A DNA stretch of 6,458 nt. Origin: Thermodesulfovibrionales bacterium (GTDB taxonomy: Bacteria; Nitrospirota; Thermodesulfovibrionia; Thermodesulfovibrionales; SM23-35). The number at the start of each line of letters is the position of its first letter. The first letter of the stretch is position 1. The stretch lies in contig JAKLQR010000302.1 of assembly GCA_022013235.1 (NCBI GenBank), positions 1-6,458 on the forward strand. The letters run 5' to 3'. The position numbers and the translations under genes are program-made. A model generated the notes under the pieces. It did no database searches. It was not told the origin of the DNA and saw only the letters and a program-made list of their open reading frames with translations. Below, piece by piece: positions 1 to 5,598 of the stretch.

Positions 1-368
1 ACCACGACTTTTGCGCTATAAAGCTTCCAGGGAATAGCCAGGGGGTTCCGGGATTCACGGAGAATGGTCACAGGGATTCCGTCTATAGTCATGGTTCCCT
101 TTTCTTCATTTACATTCTCGATAACCCGGCCTGCTTTATATCCATAAAGGAACTGATGGAGTGAACCATAGGAGGAATCCTTTTCAATATAGAGAGCAAT
201 GTCCTGAAGGCTTGTGCCCGCTTTTCTTCCGATGTTCACGACAATCTCTGAAAAATATTTCCTGCTGATATGATTCCAGAGCGTTAATTTTCCGATCCTG
301 CCCATACCATTGATTCCCAGAACGGTTTTTTCCCCGGAGATCATGTCCACCTTTCTCCCTTTCGTCAT
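1..368 (-). CDS. GAPDH-family dehydrogenase, N-terminal NAD(P)-binding part (3' end outside window)
   Basis: My translation of the minus strand gives 122 residues before the window ends. The protein begins with ATG at 368-366, preceded by AGGA at 379-376 with a 7-nt spacer. A second in-frame ATG at 344-342 is less well placed. Residues 18-28 read GINGMGRIGKL, the Rossmann glycine motif of phosphorylating glyceraldehyde-3-phosphate dehydrogenases. Later come a KDSSYG segment, matching the KYDS-HG region of the family, and IPWKLY, matching the LPW segment that precedes the catalytic domain. The catalytic Cys lies outside the window, so activity cannot be judged. Where classical NAD enzymes have Asn-Asp after strand beta-2, this one reads VVNIGRKAG, so the ribose-binding Asp is replaced. 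It could be a true glycolytic GAPDH or a divergent paralogue. It lies 94 bp downstream of the dikinase gene on the same strand. Confidence 0.85.
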   Translation of the reverse strand, partial: MTKGRKVDMISGEKTVLGINGMGRIGKLTLWNHISRKYFSEIVVNIGRKAGTSLQDIALYIEKDSSYGSLHQFLYGYKAGRVIENVNEEKGTMTIDGIPVTILRESRNPLAIPWKLYSAKVV

Positions 369-375
369 GGTGTTA

Positions 376-382
376 TCCTCTC
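376..382 (-). promoter_or_regulatory. Shine-Dalgarno site of the GAPDH-like gene
   Basis: Read on the minus strand this is GAGAGGA, 7 nt before the ATG at 368-366. It favours that start over the internal ATG at 344-342. Confidence 0.6.
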
Positions 383-436
383 TTGCTGGATGGTTTATTC
401 GATCAGCTTACCTTCCCGGTTGTGCTCCTGTACAGC

Positions 437-465
437 ATTGTATAATAATCCTTAGGAAAGGTCTA
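437..465 (-). promoter_or_regulatory. Possible sigma-70-type promoter for the GAPDH-like gene
   Basis: On the minus strand TAGACC (465-460, 4 of 6 to TTGACA, and overlapping the TAG stop of the dikinase) is followed by a 17-bp spacer and TACAAT (442-437, 5 of 6 to TATAAT). The start would fall near 430, giving a leader of about 60 nt. If real, the dehydrogenase can be expressed independently of the interrupted dikinase. Prediction by eye only. Confidence 0.35.
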
Positions 466-933
466 TCCCTTAGTCTCTGTTCCAGGCTTGATTTCCCTCG
501 CCTGATGTTTGCCGGAATATACAGAACCGTTTCTCCCGTCTATACTGAGAAAATCACCTCCCGTGATTATCGTATCGTTGATTCTGCATTTCTTTTCCTG
601 TTCCCATACGGTCAGATGATTGCATCCGACAATACAGGTCTTCCCCAGGCGGTTTGCGATAATCGACGCATGGGATGTCGATCCGCCACGGGCTGTAAGA
701 AGACCGTCTGCCGCAGAAATATGTCTGATATCGTCCGGCACAGTATCGGAACGTATGAGAATTAACGGAGTTTCCGGGTCTTTTTCCCTGAGTTCATAGA
801 TTTCATCAAGATCGAAGACAACCCTGCCGCTCAAGGCGCCGCCTCCGACACCGATTCCTCTCGAGAGGTAACTCGATGAAAGTTTTCTGGAAGGGACAAA
901 GGCGATGAAGCTCTCTTTTCTCGTAATCGCCAT
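463..933 (-). CDS. Phosphohistidine (PEP-utilizers mobile) domain, C-terminal part of the interrupted dikinase
   Basis: This 156-residue segment is the same frame as the dikinase after the TAA. It is shown from ATG 933-931, the first ATG, GTG or TTG after the stop. The coding signal runs continuously from 1110, so the ATG is probably the internal Met1065 and not a natural start; only a weak GGGA precedes it. It matches the mobile domain of PPDK and PEP synthase: a GIGVGGGALSGRVVF strand pair, then LIRSDTVPDDI, and GGSTSHASIIANRLGKTCIV with the phospho-accepting His (residue 88 here, 1152 of the full frame), and a closing GDFLSIDGRNGSVY. If made alone it would be a free-standing phosphocarrier domain without its ATP site. 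The 94 bp to the next gene hold a possible promoter. Confidence 0.75.
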   Translation of the reverse strand: MAITRKESFIAFVPSRKLSSSYLSRGIGVGGGALSGRVVFDLDEIYELREKDPETPLILIRSDTVPDDIRHISAADGLLTARGGSTSHASIIANRLGKTCIVGCNHLTVWEQEKKCRINDTIITGGDFLSIDGRNGSVYSGKHQAREIKPGTETKG

Positions 934-1110
934 GTCCCGTGTCTGCAGGATGTAGAGCTTGTCTCCGCTCGTTCCTTCGAAGGTGAATTCAATCTCCTGG
1001 GCGCCCCATCGCTTGTCGTAAATAAGTGGTTTGCTTATTTTCAGTAAGGTGGCATAGATTTCGCGAAAGGTGTCTTCAAAGGAAATCTCCGATGGCCTGT
1101 CTTCTGCCGG

Positions 1111-4100
1111 TTATTGGGCGTTCGAGATCGGCAGCGTCCCCACGAGCCCGGAGACTATATCTTCACCCTGGGCCCCGATAGCAAAATCACCCCAGAGCAT
1201 TACCCGGTCTCCCGCTTCGAGGGGATTCCGGGTAAAGAGAACCCCGGTCCCTGCATTTGTGTCGAGATTGCCATACGCCATGGTCTGCACAATGACGGCT
1301 GTCCCCCAGTTTTCGGACATTCCCATGATCTCACGGTACGCCTGTGCTTTTTTCGAGAACCAAGACTGAAACACCTGTTCAATTGTTGTTCTGAGCTGCA
1401 CTTGCGGGTTATCGCTCACTTCTATTCCGTGATCGATGATTGTCTGGCGGTATGCGAGCGCCAACTCTCTCATCTGGTCGGGTGAAAACTGGATCTTTTT
1501 CACGACGTGGTATTTCCCTTTATGGGAATTCATGAGTTCATCGAAATTATCACGCTCCATCCCGAATGACATCCCCCAGCCCTGCAGGAAACGGCGGTAA
1601 CAGTCCCATACAAACCAGGGCCTGGCAGTCCTTCTGATCAGTTCCTGTGCTACGGATTCATTCATCCCGACGTTGAGGAACGATATCATCATCCCGGGCA
1701 TCGATATTGCTCCTCCGCTCCTCACCGAGACGAGCAGCGGGTTTTCCGGGTTGCCGAATTCCCTGCCGGTCAGGTTTTCAAGGGTTTTGAGCTGTTCCCT
1801 GATCCCTTCTTCAAGATGCTCCCTTGCCTGCCTGAACCGGTTAATCGCCTTTTCACAGCGGAATACCTCTGTGGTAATGATAAAACCGGGAGGGACAGGA
1901 ATCCCCAGCGAGGCGAGCTTGATCAGGTTATGTCCTTTATTGCCCAGATGTATTCTGTCAGTGGTGACTTTGTTCGGAAAGTGAATGCTCGAAAGCGCTT
2001 TTTTCGGATCATAACTCATGAGAAGGTCGAGATTCTGGACATCAAGCCCCTCAGCCTGCTCAAAAAGTGTTTTTAATATTCTGCTGATGAAGGTATCGAG
2101 TTGCTGAAGCCCGAATGAGCCGGCAACGATTTCCCTGAGGAACTGTTCGGATATGGTATTGACGAATTCTGATTCGCTCTGTTTTCCTCCATGCGAAAGA
2201 TACTTCGCAAGGATATTGTCAGTTCCCATCAGGAGGATTATCTGTTTAAGGTTATTTTTATATGAGTTGCTGTAATAGGTAATGAGGATATCCTGGACTG
2301 CTTCCGAGAACCCCCTGAAGATGTCGATATACTGAGAAAAGGAAAACCTTCTCACTTCAAGGGACACGGACAGCAGTTCGAGCGTCTGTTCAAATCTGTT
2401 GGAAGATATGCCGTCGAGTTTTAACGCCTTGAAGAAAAGAGCGGCATATTTCTCTATCTGGAAGAGCGTTGCCCGTGTGATAAAGGTAAGGTTAATGGAA
2501 TTCAGGAGTTCCTCGAAAAGGATATTTGCGAGGTTCTCGAGACGGAAGGTCAGGGCGAGCGCATCGAATTTTCTCTCATGGTATTTACCATACATTGAAG
2601 GTATGCCTGCCGCAATATGCCTTTTCCGGAAAATATTTTCCACGGGTTCATATCGTTCGGCTGAGAGGATAATCTGCTTCAGACTTTCCAGGTATACGAG
2701 CACTCCTTCGAGACGTTCGGAAATGGTGCCTTGCTCCAGTGTTGCAATCAGGGAATCAGTATTCGGTAAACCCAGACTCCGGGCGTATTGCAGCTGATCC
2801 CTGATATCCTGAGGCGCCAGCTTGTATTTCCTGTTCAAAAGCTGATAAAAACGGATTGTCAGGTATGCGCGTCTCTTCTCCCTCTCCTGGATTCCGGGAA
2901 CGTTTTCCGTGAAAAGAAGAAGTTCTTCGTCTGTCAGATACAGGAGTTCTTCAACCGTGGAAATTTTTCTCTTCGAAAATATAGTCTGAAAAATAGTATG
3001 CAATTCATCAATAAAATTCCCTGAACTCTCTATCTGCTGATACAGATCGTCGGGCAGAAAATTCTGCAACGGCGACTTGTCTCTTGTCAGCCAGAATTGT
3101 ATCACTCCCTCGATGAAATCCACGACCTGTGCGCTGCTCTCAACGTGGCTCTGTTTTCGAAGAAAGTGTACAAGGCGGTCAGTCCTGTAGGTAGATTCAT
3201 CAAGTTCTGTAGAGACCTCACGGAGGGCGCCCTCGGCGCCTATATCGCTGAAATAGACCGGGCAGAGTTTTGCTGCCTGCTTGATGAGGTGATAGACGGG
3301 TTTGATGTCGCAGTTCAGGAGTTTCGAGATATCCTTCTGGAAGATATCCGTATCGCTGATATGCACTCCTCCGAGGCTCAGATTAATAACCAATGCCGAA
3401 ATGAGGGATTTCGACCATTTCGGGTCGTTTTCGATGAGTTCAAGCCATACCCGGATATTCTTCAGATGAGCCCTGTTTGATTTCACCTGCCATTCATCGG
3501 TAACGCCTTGAATGCCGGGATGCTGGAATCCGAGGGTAATTGCCCTTTGGAGAAACCACTCAACAAGGCCGCTGTCTCCCTTGATATAAATGTTATTCCC
3601 GATAATTTGAATGCATGAAAGAACGGTCTCGGGATACGCACTGACAGTATTCCTGAGCACAGCGAAGATATCAGTAAGGACAGGCTTTATATGATCGGAA
3701 TCCTCTGTTTTGACGATTGCGGAGAATGTCCTGTGGATTTCCCGAAGTGTATTTTCATGAATTCCGGAGAGGCCGCTCATGCCCATGATTTTCAGGAGAT
3801 ACTGCATTTTAATTGACGTGTCAACGCTGGCTATGCCGGTTATCGCAAGAGATGCAGCAGCGTCCTCATAGTATTTCACAAGCTGCATATAGCCCGGCAA
3901 TTGCAGGAGTTCTCTGAGCAGCTCTTTCTGATCGCTCATTGCATCGAGTTCTCCAAGATGATGTATGAGTGCGGTCATATTTGCATGTGAGACAGGATAG
4001 AGCAGCTCGTCTATCGCGTTTCCATCGATTTTCTCAGGCGAGAGCCTGGTGATGTCGGTTGCCCAGTTCACAGGGTCTTTCTGCGTGAGCCAGTATCCAT

Positions 4101-4125
4101 AGGTAAGGGAAAAGAACCTTCTCAT
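1111..4125 (-). CDS. PEP/pyruvate-binding (PPDK_N) domain protein, N-terminal 1004 residues up to the in-frame stop
   Basis: Residues 1 to about 705 are predominantly helical, with no motif I recognise. From about 715 the sequence follows pyruvate phosphate dikinase closely: HLGNKGHNLIKLASLGIPVP, then LLVSVRSG-AISMPGMM, FVWDCYRRFLQGWG, NWGTAVIVQTM-GN, GTGVLFTRNP and AQGEDIVSGL. Lys730 and Arg802 align with the ATP-phosphate-binding Lys and Arg of PPDK. This product stops at GTLPISNAQ, before the metal- and nucleotide-binding EIEFT and LQTR motifs and the catalytic His, so alone it should not catalyse phosphotransfer. The ATG shares one base with the TGA of the upstream gene (TGATG), and no clear Shine-Dalgarno precedes it, so translation probably depends on coupling. 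Confidence 0.85.
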   Translation of the reverse strand: MRRFFSLTYGYWLTQKDPVNWATDITRLSPEKIDGNAIDELLYPVSHANMTALIHHLGELDAMSDQKELLRELLQLPGYMQLVKYYEDAAASLAITGIASVDTSIKMQYLLKIMGMSGLSGIHENTLREIHRTFSAIVKTEDSDHIKPVLTDIFAVLRNTVSAYPETVLSCIQIIGNNIYIKGDSGLVEWFLQRAITLGFQHPGIQGVTDEWQVKSNRAHLKNIRVWLELIENDPKWSKSLISALVINLSLGGVHISDTDIFQKDISKLLNCDIKPVYHLIKQAAKLCPVYFSDIGAEGALREVSTELDESTYRTDRLVHFLRKQSHVESSAQVVDFIEGVIQFWLTRDKSPLQNFLPDDLYQQIESSGNFIDELHTIFQTIFSKRKISTVEELLYLTDEELLLFTENVPGIQEREKRRAYLTIRFYQLLNRKYKLAPQDIRDQLQYARSLGLPNTDSLIATLEQGTISERLEGVLVYLESLKQIILSAERYEPVENIFRKRHIAAGIPSMYGKYHERKFDALALTFRLENLANILFEELLNSINLTFITRATLFQIEKYAALFFKALKLDGISSNRFEQTLELLSVSLEVRRFSFSQYIDIFRGFSEAVQDILITYYSNSYKNNLKQIILLMGTDNILAKYLSHGGKQSESEFVNTISEQFLREIVAGSFGLQQLDTFISRILKTLFEQAEGLDVQNLDLLMSYDPKKALSSIHFPNKVTTDRIHLGNKGHNLIKLASLGIPVPPGFIITTEVFRCEKAINRFRQAREHLEEGIREQLKTLENLTGREFGNPENPLLVSVRSGGAISMPGMMISFLNVGMNESVAQELIRRTARPWFVWDCYRRFLQGWGMSFGMERDNFDELMNSHKGKYHVVKKIQFSPDQMRELALAYRQTIIDHGIEVSDNPQVQLRTTIEQVFQSWFSKKAQAYREIMGMSENWGTAVIVQTMAYGNLDTNAGTGVLFTRNPLEAGDRVMLWGDFAIGAQGEDIVSGLVGTLPISNAQ

Positions 4126-4703
4126 CAGTTCGGTAAAGTTCTGAGGGTAACGCCGGAAGGCAATTTGTCGAGAATGAGCTGCCCGAGTTTTTTTATCTGA
4201 TGAGGATTTGTGACGATGAGGAAGAACTGTTTTTCAGGCAATGCGTTGATGCGCGAAATGCATACGTCTAAAAGCGGTGAATACTTGCCTGTTTCGTGGT
4301 TCCCGTCAAGCATTATTTTTTCGAGATAAAATATGAGGCCTTCCGCCGCTGCCTCCTGAATGCCGGTATCGGGGTTCTCTAAAGCGGTCAGAAAGATGCC
4401 GGTGATGGTTTTTACCGCTTCGATTCCCTTCTCGTGATGATCATGAACATAGAAATTTTTCAGGGAATAGGCGCGGAGTTCTTTTGTGATATATCCCCAG
4501 TTCGGGGATGCCGCATGCAATTCTCTGAGGAGAGGCTCAACAGTGGTTACGATGCCGGGATAGTCCTGGACTACCTCCCGCAGAATATTATACTGTGAAG
4601 GAAGAGATATTTTGTTTGCGATGGTCATAGGCATTATTATAAACCCTGGGAAGGTTTGAGACAAGGCGAAGGACGGGTTCAGCGCTTTCAGTTTGTTAGT
4701 CAA
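4125..4703 (-). CDS. Uncharacterised helical protein coupled to the dikinase gene
   Basis: I do not recognise this 192-residue protein. It is soluble and mostly helical, with repeated amphipathic stretches (for example around residues 90-130) that could form HEAT-like hairpins. It has no signal peptide, membrane segment or catalytic motif. The start is taken as TTG 4703-4701 because GAGGA at 4713-4709 stands 5 nt upstream and the frame has no earlier start before a stop codon. ATG codons at 4634-4632 and 4628-4626 are alternatives; they would remove about 25 residues and have a weaker ribosome site. Its TGA overlaps the dikinase ATG by one base, so the two proteins are probably made in fixed proportion and may interact. 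It is the first gene of the leftward block. An accessory subunit, or a split-off N-terminus of the dikinase, are both possible. Confidence 0.75.
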   Translation of the reverse strand: MTNKLKALNPSFALSQTFPGFIIMPMTIANKISLPSQYNILREVVQDYPGIVTTVEPLLRELHAASPNWGYITKELRAYSLKNFYVHDHHEKGIEAVKTITGIFLTALENPDTGIQEAAAEGLIFYLEKIMLDGNHETGKYSPLLDVCISRINALPEKQFFLIVTNPHQIKKLGQLILDKLPSGVTLRTLPN

Positions 4704-4708
4704 AGAAT

Positions 4709-4713
4709 TCCTC
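4709..4713 (-). promoter_or_regulatory. Shine-Dalgarno site deciding a TTG start
   Basis: Minus-strand GAGGA lies 5 nt before TTG 4703-4701. It is the main reason for choosing this start over the ATG codons 23 and 25 codons further in. A 6-bp hairpin sits directly against it. Confidence 0.5.
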
Positions 4714-4727
4714 GATGCTCTGCATCG
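4713..4727. repeat. Small perfect hairpin CGATGC-TCT-GCATCG beside the leftward ribosome site
   Basis: CGATGC at 4713-4718 and GCATCG at 4722-4727 are exact inverted copies with a 3-nt loop. In the leftward transcript the stem ends at the first G of the Shine-Dalgarno. It could tune ribosome access or be a protein site, or be chance. Confidence 0.4.
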
Positions 4728-4743
4728 GTGTGTTCTCTTCGTT

Positions 4744-4838
4744 CCCTCCCCCTTGAGGGGGGAGGGTTAGGGAGAGGGTGTCTGATGAAAGATATTTCAA
4801 CACCCTCCCCTTAGTCCCCTCCCCTCAAGGGAGGGGAG
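4744..4838. repeat. Palindromic REP/MITE-like intergenic element of two inverted C/G-rich arms
   Basis: The left arm (4744-4780) and right arm (4801-4836) are imperfect inverted copies. The outer ends of each arm fold on themselves: a 9-bp stem 4744-4752 / 4758-4766 and an exact 8-bp stem 4816-4823 / 4829-4836. The inner ends GAGGGTG and CACCCTC pair with each other. The 20-bp spacer holds a further inverted pair, TGAAA/TTTCA (4786-4790, 4795-4799). This is the form of a paired REP unit (REPIN) or short MITE, which usually exist in many copies per genome and are mobilised in trans. No target-site duplication was obvious. It occupies a region between divergent genes, not a 3' end. Confidence 0.75.
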
Positions 4839-4852
4839 AGTGAGGATACCTC

Positions 4853-4872
4853 GTCCCGAAAGGCTTCGGGAC
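4853..4872. repeat. Perfect 8-bp inverted repeat GTCCCGAA-AGGC-TTCGGGAC
   Basis: The two 8-bp arms are exact complements around a 4-nt loop. It lies between the palindromic element and the rightward promoter, upstream of both possible 5' ends, so a terminator role is unlikely: no gene reads into it and the T-run begins about 14 nt beyond it. It may be a second dispersed repeat or an operator. Confidence 0.6.
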
Positions 4873-4881
4873 TGCAGGGCA

Positions 4882-4910
4882 GGTCATTTTTTATTGGAGA
4901 AAGTTATAAT
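4882..4910 (+). promoter_or_regulatory. Possible promoter of queE
   Basis: A perfect TATAAT is at 4905-4910, about 40 bp before the GTG start. No good -35 box is found at 17 bp (GGTCAT at 4882-4887), so a T-rich upstream tract (4887-4892) or an activator may help. On the minus strand the same area reads ATTATAAC, so a leftward promoter could overlap it; in that case the palindromic element would lie in the leader of the leftward block. Confidence 0.4.
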
Positions 4911-4950
4911 GAAGCATGTGGAAACATGGTAACAAACAGGCAAAGATACT

Positions 4951-5586
4951 GTGAAGGTCTGCGAAATATTTACGAGCATTCAGGGGGAATCGAGCTACGC
5001 AGGAATGCCCTGCACCTTTATTCGCATGACCGGATGCAACCTCAGATGTGCCTATTGCGATACCACCTATGCGTACGAAGAAGGAACGGAACTTTCGGTT
5101 GAGGAGGTCCTCGGCCAGGCAGAGAAAGGCGGGATACCGCTTATTGAGATCACCGGCGGAGAGCCGCTCCTTCAGGGAGGGGTGCTCGATCTTATAGGGC
5201 GGCTTTTGCAGAAAGAATTTACAGTCCTTATAGAGACCAACGGGTCACAGAATATAGGAGAGATTGATCCGCGCGTGAGGATCATACTCGACTTGAAGAC
5301 GCCGGGCAGCGGGATGAGTGAAAGGATGGACCTCTCGAATCTCTCCAGAATCAGAAGGAACGACGAAGTAAAATTTGTTCTTACCGGCAGGACGGATTAT
5401 GAGTGGTCAAAAGAGATTATCCATTCCCATCAGTTAAGAGACCGTTGCCATATCCTCCTGTCACCGGCTTACGGAATCCTCCCGCCTGAAAAGCTTGCTC
5501 AATGGATTATCGAGGACAGATTGCCTGTGCGGCTGAATCTCCAGCTCCATAAATATATATTCGGAACAGAAAGAAGGGGGGTATGA
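4951..5586 (+). CDS. queE: 7-carboxy-7-deazaguanine synthase QueE (radical SAM)
   Basis: QueE converts 6-carboxy-5,6,7,8-tetrahydropterin to 7-carboxy-7-deazaguanine, the ring-contraction step leading to preQ0 and queuosine in tRNA; it needs S-adenosylmethionine, a 4Fe-4S cluster and Mg2+. The 211-residue length is usual for the family. Cys29, Cys33 and Cys36 form the CxxxCxxC cluster motif (GCNLRCAYCDT). The N-terminal EIFTSIQGES, GGEP at 69-72, ETNGS at 95-99, DLKTPGSG at 114-121 and QLHK at 198-201 are QueE hallmarks. The start is GTG at 4951, with a modest AGG at 4938-4940; this start puts the conserved KVCEIF right at the N-terminus, as in homologues. No other queuosine gene is visible nearby. 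The stop is 12 bp from the end of the converging gene and no terminator hairpin is seen between them. Confidence 0.95.
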   Translation: MKVCEIFTSIQGESSYAGMPCTFIRMTGCNLRCAYCDTTYAYEEGTELSVEEVLGQAEKGGIPLIEITGGEPLLQGGVLDLIGRLLQKEFTVLIETNGSQNIGEIDPRVRIILDLKTPGSGMSERMDLSNLSRIRRNDEVKFVLTGRTDYEWSKEIIHSHQLRDRCHILLSPAYGILPPEKLAQWIIEDRLPVRLNLQLHKYIFGTERRGV

Positions 5587-5598
5587 TCCCAGCAGATA

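Larger units (their letters stand above)
463..4125 (-). pseudogene. PPDK-like ATP-binding/phosphohistidine dikinase with an in-frame TAA (whole reading frame)
   Basis: The minus frame from ATG 4125-4123 to TAG 465-463 is 1220 codons long and has one interruption, TAA at 1113-1111 (codon 1005). Codons 1006-1064, translated by hand, restore the family pattern without any frame change: a helical stretch, AQEIEFTF, then LYILQTRD, then the phosphohistidine domain. Full order: helical region of unknown fold (about 1-705), PPDK-type ATP-binding domain (about 715-1065, with K730 in GNKG and R802 in SVRSG), and swivelling phosphohistidine domain (about 1088-1210, H1152 in GGSTSHA). The protein ends just after that domain, so it lacks the PEP/pyruvate TIM barrel of true PPDK. 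The family moves a phosphoryl group from ATP through the histidine to an acceptor; the acceptor here is unknown. There is no other visible decay, so a recent mutation, sequence error or recoding are all possible. Confidence 0.75.

Noticed and set aside
310..765. Plus-strand open frame of 151 codons
   Set aside because: It lies opposite the phosphohistidine domain and the start of the GAPDH-like gene, both strongly supported on the minus strand. Its translation has no recognisable motif.
934..1113. Frameshift as the cause of the dikinase interruption
   Set aside because: The stop at 1111-1113 and the downstream ATG at 931-933 are in the same frame, and the codons between give family motifs, so no base insertion or loss is needed.
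1111..1113. Selenocysteine or pyrrolysine at the internal stop
   Set aside because: The codon is TAA, not TGA or TAG, and family members have no catalytic residue expected at this loop.
1070..3480. Several plus-strand open frames of 78-132 codons, and a short minus frame at 1200-1382
   Set aside because: All lie inside the dikinase gene in other frames, with low-complexity, Arg/Ser/Cys-rich translations typical of shadows.
4744..4838. CRISPR repeats
   Set aside because: There are only two copies, inverted to each other and individually palindromic, with no regular spacers or cas genes.
4853..4890. Rho-independent terminator
   Set aside because: The T-run begins about 14 nt after the hairpin and no gene on the plus strand ends upstream.
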